DNA of 64,000 nucleotides from Tetrapyrgos nigripes (Eukaryota; Basidiomycota; Agaricomycetes; Agaricales; Campanellaceae). Under the pieces are notes generated by a model. It had not been told where the DNA came from, did not search any database, and saw only the letters and a list, made by a program, of their open reading frames with translations. Position 1 is the first letter of the stretch; every line of letters starts with the position of its first letter. Below, one piece after another: positions 54,726-64,000 of this stretch. The position numbers were made by a program, and so were the translations under genes. The stretch covers positions 1-64,000 of the forward strand of contig JAACJM010000233.1 in NCBI GenBank assembly GCA_013368315.1. The letters are read 5' to 3'.

Positions 54726-55084
54726 GCGCTTAGCGATGATATTTGCCGAAGTTGGGATCCGTCACAACACTCCTCCATCTCACATGAAATACCCCGTACC
54801 GGTCTATGATGTTACGCCCTGCCTTGCGAGCTGTCCGTCATTCCCCTCCCTGTTGGAGTATGGGTTTCAGGGAGGTCTAGGCCCTATGTACTCACGTGAC
54901 CACGTAGTCTACAGCTTGCATGTATGCGTAGCTAGTTCTTGACCTCAATCCACTGTGTTTGGCTCTAGCATAGCGATAGCCAGTCCTTGGCCTACTCCAC
55001 CATCCCGCTCATTCTTCCCGCTTTGCTTCCTCATTGTCGGGATCGTGGTCAGGAGCGTCCAACACCCAAGTAGAAGCTGCTCAA
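54726..55084. other. No gene recognised
   Basis: No supported feature. Confidence 0.4.
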
Positions 55085-55125
55085 AAAACATCAGTAAAAC
55101 AGCAAACCGGCTTTTTACAACTTTT
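55085..55125 (-). repeat. Copy of the GTTTTACTGATG-ended repeat
   Basis: Minus-strand AAAAGTTGTAAAAAGCCGGT then TTGCTGTTTTACTGATG. It matches 29375-29412 and 56361-56390. Confidence 0.5.
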
Positions 55126-55379
55126 ATGTGACTTGTTCTGATCCGCACTGTACTTTCAAAACACAGGCCCGATCGCTTTTGAAAGTTGCCTCCTGCTTTC
55201 AAAAGTTTTAAGAAAAGCTGCTAGAAAGCTGCAGGGAAAGCTACTAAATAGGATTAGTAGAACCACATCCTCGTACCTCACATTCCTAATATTAGGGCAT
55301 TAAAAGAGATATCATTACAAGAGCTATGAGATGGTACATGGAATGGAAAGCGTTGCTAGTTGGTACTATAGATGTGCCC

Positions 55380-55930
55380 TTCCAACCACCCCTGCATATA
55401 ATACTGTGGCGCAAACCAAGGAAAGTAGATCCCATCATTCTAAACGTACACAGCAGGTTAGGTTTTGATATCGGGTTGTGAAGGACAAGCTGACTTACCG
55501 AACGAGTATGCTCCTTTCAAAAGATTCGTCCTATGCCTGAAGAGGGAAATTTCTGCGTTAGTATTGATCACTGTCAAAAAAGTTTAAAGGAAACGCACCA
55601 CACTGTTCTTCCAACAGATTGCACAACCTCAGTATGTAGCACACCGGACTAGAGGGGGAAAGTCAGACATGTTGAAGGACAAGTAAAGGGTAAATTACGC
55701 ACCTATCCCTTGTTATCTCCCAAATGACATATTGCAAATATTCGGCTGAGCTGAGAACTGAGTTATGGAAAATAACAGAGCATTTAGTGCTGTCAAAAAG
55801 ATTTTAAAAAAAGACACATTTACCGTCAGAAAGGCACTGAAGACAGGCGACGAGATGAGCGCAGTGAAAAGACAGCGAAGGTTGGATGTGTAAGCGCAGT
55901 TGAAGGTCAACGCAACATGTGGCCGCAACT
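55380..55930 (-). pseudogene. Possible decayed multi-exon gene
   Basis: Minus-strand segments read VALTFNCAYTSNLRCLFTAL then ISSPVFSAFL, ALNALLFSITQFSAQPN and, at about 55380-55440, NDGIYFPWFAPQYYMQGWLE. Candidate GT/AG sites separate them but I could not assemble one consistent model. Confidence 0.3.
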
Positions 55931-56189
55931 ATGCAGTTGACCGGCATTTACCGAAGTTGCCTGCATCAAAAAATTTTCTCTAAGTCCTCACAGAGGCTCA
56001 TCCCCAGTCAGGGCAGTACCTCCAAATGACCCTCCTCCTCCCCTATAGTGTCGTCTGGGCAAACTCAGTCAGATTCAGGATACTGTACACTTCACTCAAT
56101 CAATTACATATGTTAACGCAAGTTTGAGTGCGTGTGTTGTATAATTAGTATGATCTATGAGTCTATTTTACGCTTGACATGTAGAAAGT

Positions 56190-56392
56190 GAGGTCGTTCA
56201 GAAAAGCTTGGTAAAAGTCGTTGAGAAGTAGATGTCATACGGAAAAAAGTAAAAGACAGAAAAAGCTTCCGGAAAAAAGTAGAAGACGGAAAAAGCTTCT
56301 GTCAGAAAAAGCCGATCAAAAGGCTTTACGGGAAAAAGTTACCGAAAGCTCCGAAAAGCGGGGAAAAGTCGATTTGCCGTTTTACTGATGAG
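56190..56392 (+). repeat. GGAAAAAGT-rich repeat with GTTTTACTGATG end
   Basis: Tandem CGGAAAAAAGTARAAGAC and GGAAAAAGCTTCYG words, ending GTCGATTTGCCGTTTTACTG. Confidence 0.5.
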
Positions 56393-56567
56393 GCACAAGA
56401 AGTGTTGGCTAGTGCACAACAAACCGCTGGAAGGATTTAGACGGCGCTAAAAAGGTTGCTGGGCCTCTTGGGGAGAGGGTTGGGTCTATGCTGGGCTGTA
56501 TGTGTGTCCTTCCATGTCTTTCTCTGTGTCTAACCCACCTATGTCTCGTTCTCTCCCTCCTTCCACC

Positions 56568-56932
56568 ATAACAATGCATCTAGCCTACTGCCATCCATCA
56601 CCTACAACCTCTCAGTCTTCCGGGAAATTTGCAAATACATCTATAGGACTGAAAAGCTCTCCCCTCCCTCCATTGTGACCATCTGTTCTGCGTACGAGAC
56701 GATGTGGGCTAGAGCCATCAAGAGGGACTTTTGGTCTGGAGCTGTCAGGAGCGGGGACATTGCTAGGATTGGTGTCTATGCAGTGGAAGCTTATGATATC
56801 TTTAAGGTGCATTTTTGTACTACTACATCTGAGTCGTCGTGTTGATGTTGTGTTACTCTGTAGATCAGTGAAACCATTGGAAGGAGAAGTCTTGTGGGGT
56901 ACAATGTCAACTAGGCGTCTTTCCTTCCCATA
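56568..56932 (+). CDS. Hypothetical protein fragment, 2 exons
   Basis: An open segment reads LLPSITYNLSVFREICKYIY then IVTICSAYETMWARAIKRDF and ARIGVYAVEAYDIFK up to about 56806. A GTGCATTT...CTGTAG intron (about 56807-56864) leads to ISETIGRRSLVGYNVN and a stop near 56914. Codon pattern and splice sites look gene-like, but the 5' end and the family are unknown. It may belong with an open segment at about 57300-57408 (KLYISLLCQKYPTVVLHFKT). Confidence 0.35.
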
Positions 56933-57566
56933 CAGATGTTGTTTTCGACCGTTCGAATTCCCCAAAATTGCAAATAAGACACAGTTTTGATGTGGCTCGT
57001 CCCTCTGGATGCCTACTCCCACTACAACTACGCGATGAGCTACCAATGTTTCTCTATCCCATCTTCTCAAACTCTCTTTCTCTTTCCGTCCGCCGGTCCC
57101 AATCACTGGAGTATCTGTGCTGAGACCCACAGAAACCTACTTATCCTATGCTTGCTCTGATAAAATTGTGGTTGAAGGAGTATGTTTGCACTGGTCAGCG
57201 AGGGTTATGCTAAACTTCTTAAATAGCAGTGGTACATTCTCATTTGATTTTTTCGTCTCCGTCTCTATGTACTAAGTATTTGTTTTTCGTGTGACAGGAA
57301 GCTTTACATTTCACTGCTATGCCAGAAGTACCCTACTGTGGTTCTTCACTTCAAGACTGTTGCTGAGGATTTTTTGTTACTGAAAAGGCACATTGAGACG
57401 TTGACATAGGGTATCAATTGGGTTTTTGCATGGTGCCGTTTCTCACAATTCGTGTTCGCTGTTCTTGATAATCCGTGCTTAATTCACTCATGAGACACTC
57501 TTGGTAGCTACTACGTACATAGCAGTCAATATAGGAATGAAAATTTTGTCGATGATATATTGTCAA

Positions 57567-58035
57567 GGGAGATGGGCCTCATAACTTGCCATGCGAAGCA
57601 GTGGCCCCTTTCCCCAGTTAATTTATGTCGTAGCGACCTCCCAGATCTTTTCCGCGGATTCAAACTCCCACCCCTGTTCGTTGGCACTCATTGGGCGCTC
57701 ATCTGGAATCACGATCGAGACCCATCAAAGACCTATGACGTTGTTCACGGCTTCCTCGGACCAACGCGAGGCCTTTCTGTCGACAACCACAACGTCATGC
57801 AAACGTCATGCCAGCTGGCAGCGTGTCGACTCTCGTTTTCACTGCCAGCATCGACAATGTCCACCGCCCTATTCCTCCACTCCTCTTAATTCTTGTCTTC
57901 AAATCCTCTTTCGTTGTTTTAGCTCTCTTTCTCTCAGCAGCTACAGCGTAGTCAATATAAGAGTAAAATTTTGCCTTTATTGAACAGGCCTCGTAGCTTG
58001 CCACGCGAAGCGATGGCTTTTTACCCCAGTTTAGG
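57567..58035 (+). repeat. SINE-like copy bounded by two hairpin units
   Basis: A type 1 hairpin unit (57567-57618) runs directly into TTAATTTATGTCGTAGCGAC and the B-box-like GATTCAAACTCCC (about 57658). A second hairpin unit (57984-58035) closes the element. The body includes CTCATCTGGAATCACGATCG and GACAACCACAACGTCATGCA. Confidence 0.7.
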
Positions 58036-59075
58036 TGAGCACTACCATATAGGGAGGTTGTGGGAATAGGACACGAAGAACTTCCTGTAAGGAGCCAAAC
58101 CTAAAGGTTCGGCAGTAATACCACTTGGCCTCATATCCTGATCAACTCGTCGTGATTCAGCTGATGTCGCCTTCGGATCCGTGCCGCCTGTTTCTACGAA
58201 CTCGGAAACGGACGTTGTAATGAAGAAATGGTATGTCGTGGAAACCATCGCTTGAAATAGATTTCATGGAATTCTTGGCTTGGGCTTCTATCGAGCTAAC
58301 AATACGACCGCACGTTGTGGGGGTGATTCGGTTACGAATTCGGAGTTCATGGAGACTTTGTCCTTTTACTGCGAACGAACGTCAAGACCCGAAGAAGCTA
58401 CGGTTGCGGATTATAACCAACTTGAAATAGGTCTCACTACCAAGTGTTACTGAAGCACCGGAGCGAAACCCTACTCTAAGAAGAACAAGAAAAAAAGAAT
58501 TAGTACTAAATGATCGCGCTGCCGGGGTCGCTGTCAAGTTTCACATCAGATCCAGAAGATCCGAAAGTAACGCTTCCACTCTTTCACCTCAACCACCATT
58601 ATCGATGATGCTGCAGCATCGCTAGTGGTGGTATCGTAGATGGAAGATGACTAGATCCGAAGCTCACTTAGTGCAAAGAACAATCCCGGCAGAGTACAAC
58701 TTCTTGGTCAAGTCGGTTCTGGGTGTGTCCCTTCAAGATCCCCGGTGACGACTACTTTCTGGTTTAGCCGCAAAAATCCCTAATTGCACGGCTTCTGATA
58801 TCTCTTGCCTAGCCTAATGATTGTTGAAAAATCTTTGAACCGTATCTGACGGGACCTCCACTTAAACCTAAATTAACACTCAGACTGCAGATCTGACCAC
58901 GGCACGGAACACTGAAGAATGGTCAAAACCAACACACTCAGTGAATCACGATGTCCACCATTCTAAAACCTAGTAATTCAAATTCGTGCATGCCTGTACT
59001 TTCAGGCACAAGCGGTATGACTTCGTATATTATTCGGAGGTTTACAGTGGCGTAGTTCTCAGTGTGAATTAAAAG
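58036..59075. other. No gene recognised
   Basis: Minus-strand frames (for example 58042-58248) are open but lack motifs. Part of a minus-strand gene cannot be excluded. Confidence 0.3.
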
Positions 59076-59290
59076 CTACACTAAAGAACAATCAAATTCA
59101 AACTTTAGACTGGAGAATATGTCTCTGAGATTCGTTGTAGAGCACGAGGACCTGAGGTTTTTCAATGAATTTCCCGTCATCATTTCGCAAATAGGATGAC
59201 CAGAAAGTGAAAGTAAAGGAACCAGCCAAGAAGTGACTCGGAGTCCAACAGGTCGATCGATATTTAGGGACTTTTCTTTCAATCATTGAT
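59076..59290 (-). pseudogene. Possible CVNH-like fragment
   Basis: Minus-strand SSYLRNDDGKFIEKPQ resembles DRYLKNEDGKFVWDS in the CVNH gene at 60135. Nothing else of a CVNH fold can be followed, so the call is weak. Confidence 0.25.
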
Positions 59291-60034
59291 CCTTCACCGA
59301 GCGCATCGATGGACTCATATTTAGAGAGTTACATCTTGATATACTCACAGCTACAATCTCGTTGTAAATCAGTGTTCTTGGTGTTCTCTCATCGATATAC
59401 GGTGATTCTCTTCACTGATTGCCCACCAGGTGGGTGTACCGATATATTTATATTTAGAAAAATCACATCGTAGCTTTACTTGCAGCTGTCAACCGCTTTT
59501 GGAAAATGACGTGTTTTAGGTTATTCCTGGGCGTCAAAAGCGGAGTAGTCTAAAACGGGTGATGATTCCATAATATCGCAGTAGACGCCCCCATGAATAA
59601 TGTTGGAAGTTGAAAACCAAGCAAAATATTACAGGTCAAGCGGATGAGCTTAGCCTCCTACTGTACATTATTTATACAAAAGACATATCAATTATGCTAA
59701 GAGTTCTCGAAAAAAAATTGTAAAAATGAGGCTAAGATAAGGAGAAACATGCCCTCAGCGAAGAGTGAAGAAAAAGCATGTAATTAACTGAACCCAAGGC
59801 AAGTAGTAACGGAGATTAAAAACACAAGGTAACCGAGAGGCAGCAGAATGTAAGAAGCATGTTCTGAGGTGAGATCTATGCCAAATTGGCACTGTGCAGA
59901 AGCGCGCTCGTCTACATCTGAATATTCCATAGGTGAAGAGGCGGACCCCATTACAGAGATGAGAGTCATCGGATCATCATTTGTGGCGCTCACAAGTACC
60001 TGGTCTCAAATCTGATTTAAGCAAAAAAAAACAC
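59291..60034. other. Intergenic region upstream of the CVNH gene
   Basis: A 69-codon minus-strand frame at 59784-59993 ends in a hydrophobic stretch (ILLPLGYLVFLISVTT) that could be a membrane segment. I do not call it a gene. Confidence 0.35.
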
Positions 60035-60041
60035 TATAAAG
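60035..60041 (+). promoter_or_regulatory. TATA box of the CVNH gene
   Basis: TATAAAG lies 94 bp before the ATG at 60135. It is only about 16 bp before the in-frame ATG at 60057, which argues for the downstream start. Confidence 0.6.
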
Positions 60042-60134
60042 GTAGACCGGAGAATCGTGAATATTCAGTCCTCCATCAGGCCTCTACACTCTATCCGGAC
60101 AGTACTGTCTACTTCGTTTCATCGATCCAGCACC

Positions 60135-61905
60135 ATGCCCTTGCCCCCTGGTTGCACCAACGTTACCCTTTCTGGCACAACCCTTCGTGTTACCTATGGC
60201 GGCGCGCAATACCCCTTCGAACTCGATAGATATCTGAAAAATGAGGATGGCAAATTTGTGTGGGACAGTACTGGAGGCTTTTCAGGGAGTCTCAGGCCTA
60301 ATTCCCTTAGAGTTGATCGAAATGGCACGCTCAGTGCAGAGCTCAGAAGGGGTAACCGTTACGTGCCGGCTACGATTGACCTCGGCGAGAAGATTAACGT
60401 TGTCGATGGGGAGTTCGCAATTAGACTTCGAGAGACAACCCGCCCCCCGTAAGTTGGAATTGTCTATATTTCATTTGTCTTCAATTATATTAATATTTTC
60501 GACAGTCCGAGCCCCAGCACGTAAGTTGAAATTGTCTATATTTCATTTGTCTTCAATTATATTAATATTTTCGACAGTTCGGATAGCCCCAGCCTGTAAG
60601 TTGAAATTGTCTATATTTCATTTGTCTTCAATTATATTATTCTGTTCGACAGTTCGGATAGCCCGCCGCCGCCAGCGTATAATGAGTTCTTCGAAGGTTT
60701 CAGAAGATACAAAACTGACAACTTCCAGTCGATGTAAGTTCACATAGTATTACTAAAACACCCGTCCAATTGATGTCAACCCTTTCGTAGAAGCGGCTTT
60801 GAGTTTCAGGACTATCAAGAACGATCTTCTGGCTGGTTGAAGTACAGCGTAGAAACGTTGACTATATCAGGAGCCGGCGAACTTACTGCAGTAATCCGCC
60901 TTCCAAATGGCGGGCGCAATTCATCCGGACCGCTCGACCTCAAAAACTATATAGGTGTTGTTGGGGGCAAGCTGGTTTGGGGACAGCGCGACTTCGTTGA
61001 AGGTTGCAAGCCTGGGAGCTTGAAGCTCATCGACAAGTTTACGCTTCAGGCGGAGTGCTACACTGACAAGACAAGAGGACAAACAGAGATATACAAGTTG
61101 AACCTCAGTCGCTACCTCCAGGTGGGTTTAACCTCAGCGACTACTTCCGATTCTGAACCTCGGCTACTTCCTCCAGGTCATTGACGGCGAGTTGGGCGTC
61201 AGGGTTATCACCGGCGCCACCGGCAAGCAGGTGTCCGAGCTGTTGAACGGAGGAAATTGGAAGTACAGGGTTGTCAGGGAGGCTGGCGTCGGGATCTTGG
61301 GGGAAGTTGATGCATTCAGAGAGGCCTTCCATTACGTTGCTGAGGCAGTTTTCAAGCAAGTTATGGGGGAGGTGACGGAAGGGTTCAGCGATGCGACAGC
61401 TAAACAGATCAGGACGGCACTGGAGAATACCCCTCAGGGAGAGGTGGTTGAAATCATTAAGGTTGAGTCGATCGTGGATCAACATGTTGCGGACTTGGAG
61501 AAAGAGGTTGGACTAGCTTTCGACGAGGCGAAGAGGAGGGTTTTGGATGCTTGCAGCACGATGAAAGAAAAAGCTATCAAGGAAGCCAGAAAGGAGTTGA
61601 GCACGGACCACATGGCAGGGGTGGAGAAAGCTCTCACCAGCGGTGTCGATGACCTTATGAAAGAGTCCTTGCGGGAAGTCAGCGCTCTGGCTATTGCGCA
61701 TTTCCAGGAAAGTGCAGCGATTCTAATGGAATCGGAGCTTCAAAACCTCGATCAGCGAGCTGCCCGAACTCAGGCCATCTTCCTCCACGAACTCGCAAAT
61801 GAAGTCGAGTGTAATGTGGGCATTCATACAAGCTGGGTCAACATGGGCACTAACTGTATGTATTCCATCCGGCTTCCGGACATTACTAACCCGTTTCTTC
61901 TAGAA
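60135..61905 (+). CDS. Two-domain CVNH protein with helical C-terminal region, multi-exon
   Basis: Exons: 60135-60448, 60506-60520, 60578-60595, 60653-60733, 60791-61121, 61177-61855, and two bases at 61904-61905 completing a TAA split by a 48-nt intron (GTATGT...TACTAAC...CTAG); 479 residues. If that last intron is retained the frame runs to 62070. Domain 1 (about 1-105) has YGGAQYPFELDRYLKNEDGK and TIDLGEKINVVDGEFAI. A Pro/Ser linker follows. Domain 2 (about 143-265) has GPLDLKNYIGVVGGKLVWG and YKLNLSRYLQVIDGELGV. These are CVNH folds, known mainly as carbohydrate-binding modules. The last 210 residues are charged and helical (KEKAIKEARKELSTDHMAGV), likely coiled coil. There is no signal peptide. 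The linker is built by a tandemly triplicated intron. Confidence 0.8.
60449..60652 (+). repeat. Triplicated 57-nt intron with two microexons
   Basis: Introns 60449-60505, 60521-60577 and 60596-60652 are each 57 nt, begin GTAAGTTGRAATTGTCTATA and end TTCGACAG. The first and second differ at one base, the second and third at three. They flank microexons of 15 nt (60506-60520) and 18 nt (60578-60595), both multiples of three. Confidence 0.9.
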
Positions 61906-62070
61906 AAGATGCGTTGTGATAGAGTCTGGTGGATTACACCAAGAAATTTTCGGATCTCTCTTTATGCTGTTCCTCACTTGTTTCTTAAAGAAGTTCGTTG
62001 GATATTTTTCTTCAACGACAAAACATGTTACCTTTACAATTACCCTTCGTCACTTTCCTCCTTTCTTTGA

Positions 62071-62766
62071 CGTTGGTTACGCCGAGTCAAAGCCGAATCT
62101 GTTTCTCCCCTTCAACTGCCACTGTGTATGAGCTGCACCCCGCCGCCGTTTACATTCATGACATCCGAGATAACGGTAGATAGCAGTTCCAAAGCCCTTT
62201 TTTCATTCGTTGTACTCGCTGTATAGCATTGTCATGTATGCTTTCGATCCGCATTATGAATCAATCATCTTGCTCTTTACCCCTTATCTCTCATGTACCC
62301 GTGATGGTACAACTTGTTCCCCGAGCTTTCTTCAAGCTTTCCTCGAGTCGTTTAGAATCAAGATTGCCCTGAGTTTAAGTTTCGTGACTCTGCCAGTGTC
62401 GCGTCGAAGTACCTTTGGAGTCATTATCTGCATTTATAAGTCCCATCTTGTCCTACGTCCTAGTATTATGATTATTTCCTCGTGATTCCTCGGTTGTCGT
62501 GGTTTACGTAGTTTAACGAAATCCTTCAATAACCATATTCTTCATAGGCTGATGTAACGGTTGTTACCATATTAAGTAGTATTAGTTAATACTTTCTCAC
62601 CTTCTTAGATATATAAGTAACTTTAGTACTTCTGTGGCCCCGCATTAACCCTCACTATGATTACATTCTTATTGAGTATAATCGTAACCGGGCCGGATAC
62701 CCACGCCACCAGCTCCAAGATCTCAACTTCAACCTTAACACCGGCGGTTTCGAGATCCCACGCCAT
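62071..62766. other. 3' flank of the CVNH gene and upstream region of the next ORF
   Basis: TGTAACGGTTGTTACC at about 62552 and TATATAA near 62612 could be promoter or old LTR sequence. There is no gene. Confidence 0.35.
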
Positions 62767-63921
62767 ATGTTCAAACTTCTTCGACAAAATAAATTCCCTA
62801 ATCCTCGCTCCCTCACAGGCACTCCTGCAGGAGCTCAGACCTTCCCTATGACTTCCGATGATCTAAATCAATTAATCATCCAGTCCCAAGCCACAGGAGC
62901 ATTCGATGTTTTGTACAACGTCGCATTCTTATGCTGGTTAGCCACGTTACTTAAGCATCTTCACACCATTGCTCCCTCCATTGTTCCTGAGCTATCCGGA
63001 GTTGCTCTGGAGTGCCTCTCAACCTCGCTTGAACCAGATTGGGCTTCGTTCCCAGTCTACCTCTCATACAATGACTTTTACCGCAATGAAACTGACTCCC
63101 CAGAACACTGGGGAAGCCACCCCACAAATATTCCCTCTATCCACAATGCACCTAAGCCTGATTCACCTCGTGTTGAATGGGCAGAGGCCATATTCGTTCA
63201 TTTCGATTCAAAAAGGCATCTTGGAGTCCGCATGGCCATTAATGGCAGTACTGGCTTTGCTTACATGCCCACTATCGACGCCTTTATCCTATACTACTCC
63301 CTTTCTCCCCTTGTCCCGTCCACGGATAGAAGCTCTGTCCCGGAGTTCCGTACCCATCTCGTCACCCTTCTCGCCATCCCTGGGCTCTACCGAGAGATTC
63401 TAACGAAAGATTCAGTCGATATCAACCCCACCCGATCCATCTCCCGATGCACTCGGGAGGCTGTGAAGAGTACCCGATCACTCGCTGTTTACCTCACCAA
63501 TAATTGCGGCATTACCACGGATGAAGCTGACCGATACAATGTCTGGGCACTACAATATTGCCTAGATGTGTGTCGCAACCCTACTTTCCCTGAGCATATG
63601 CGTTTTAAATATGCCCAGATCTTTGTCCACGCGCAAAACCGACTTCTTTTCCATCCACTGCCTATCCCAGTAAACGACACTTACCAATTTCCAAGTCACT
63701 GGGATATCAGTCACATCTCTGAGCATCGTCGTCGCATTGCCGTTCTCAATCACTGGAAGAACGCCGGCGGTCACCCCAAACTTTTTAGTCTTGATTACGA
63801 GCTACCCAAGCTCACTTATGCGCCACACAATCTCCCTGATACCGCTGTAAGCGGGCTCGCCAATATGAACATTGATACGGGCTCGGTGATTGACAATCAA
63901 TCCACGCAAGGGTCTACTTAG
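62767..63921 (+). CDS. Hypothetical protein, 384 aa
   Basis: An uninterrupted 384-codon frame from ATG 62767. The reading is open about 75 nt further upstream without an ATG, so a 5' exon is possible. I do not recognise the family. Visible features are a hydrophobic segment (FDVLYNVAFLCWLATLL), FPVYLSYNDFYRNETDSPEH, RVEWAEAIFVHFDSKRHLGV and an Arg/His-rich end (SHISEHRRRIAVLNHWKN). There is no signal peptide, zinc finger or nucleic acid polymerase motif. Its codon pattern is even and it lacks introns, so it could be a retroelement Gag-like ORF continuing beyond the window, but that is only a guess. Confidence 0.55.
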   Translation: MFKLLRQNKFPNPRSLTGTPAGAQTFPMTSDDLNQLIIQSQATGAFDVLYNVAFLCWLATLLKHLHTIAPSIVPELSGVALECLSTSLEPDWASFPVYLSYNDFYRNETDSPEHWGSHPTNIPSIHNAPKPDSPRVEWAEAIFVHFDSKRHLGVRMAINGSTGFAYMPTIDAFILYYSLSPLVPSTDRSSVPEFRTHLVTLLAIPGLYREILTKDSVDINPTRSISRCTREAVKSTRSLAVYLTNNCGITTDEADRYNVWALQYCLDVCRNPTFPEHMRFKYAQIFVHAQNRLLFHPLPIPVNDTYQFPSHWDISHISEHRRRIAVLNHWKNAGGHPKLFSLDYELPKLTYAPHNLPDTAVSGLANMNIDTGSVIDNQSTQGST

Positions 63922-64000
63922 ACTTGGGTTGGAATATGCGGTACTTGGAGGCGAGCTGACCTTGTCACGATGGTCCCGAGGGACTGGACTTGAGGGTTGG
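63922..64000. other. Window end
   Basis: Too short to interpret. Confidence 0.3.

Noticed and set aside
62552..62690. Candidate LTR (TGTAACGGTTGTTACC with a downstream TATATAA)
   Set aside because: No matching second LTR, CA end or duplication could be found in the window.
1..64000. CRISPR arrays, bacterial operons, rRNA
   Set aside because: No regularly spaced identical repeats, no ribosome binding sites, and a clearly eukaryotic gene structure.

Overview
This window looks like accessory, repeat-dominated DNA from a filamentous basidiomycete (probably Agaricomycetes). Host genes carry many short introns (about 40-115 nt, GTRNGT...YAG). The recognisable families are typical of mushrooms: an aryl-alcohol-dehydrogenase-type aldo/keto reductase, a Ure2p-like glutathione transferase, a cyanovirin-N homology (CVNH) protein, PAK-like kinase debris, Helitrons with a DUF6570-type N-terminal region, a tyrosine-recombinase (Ngaro-like) retrotransposon, a pogo-type DNA transposon and an LTR gypsy element. 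No tRNA, rRNA, CRISPR array or bacterial-style operon was seen.

Layout. 1-2088: 3' part of an open Helitron helicase ORF with a cysteine-protease-like tail. 2889-4576: seven-exon aldo/keto reductase gene. 5.1-10.6 kb: small repeats, a Myb/SANT-like transposon protein cut by a small repeat, and a TIR element. 10851-11702: two-exon GST on the minus strand. 12.8-20.4 kb: a small secreted protein gene and a decayed paralogue, a long-TIR foldback element, several copies of a small interspersed repeat, and a PAK-like pseudokinase broken by a MITE-like insert. 20.7-28.3 kb: a second, decayed Helitron that has itself received a solo LTR. 32139-32730: a hAT-type MITE. 33.3-51.85 kb: a nested block. 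A minus-strand Ngaro-like element is split inside its reverse transcriptase by a pogo-like transposon (TIRs, TA duplication), whose transposase is split by a 9.27 kb gypsy element (two 652-bp LTRs, TCGCC duplication). A second, plus-strand, Ngaro-like 3' part abuts the first head to head. 52.3-58.0 kb: more small repeats and unrecognised gene fragments. 60135-61905: a two-domain CVNH gene with a helical C-terminal region and a tandem triplicated intron. 62767-63921: an unrecognised 384-aa ORF.

Most genes here are independent. The strongest relationships are between mobile elements: insertion order can be read from target duplications, and several small non-autonomous elements share ends. The most unusual observations are the triplicated 57-nt intron with in-frame microexons in the CVNH gene, the catalytic-looking protease domain on the Helitron helicase, and a dispersed hairpin whose stem shows compensatory base changes between copies.
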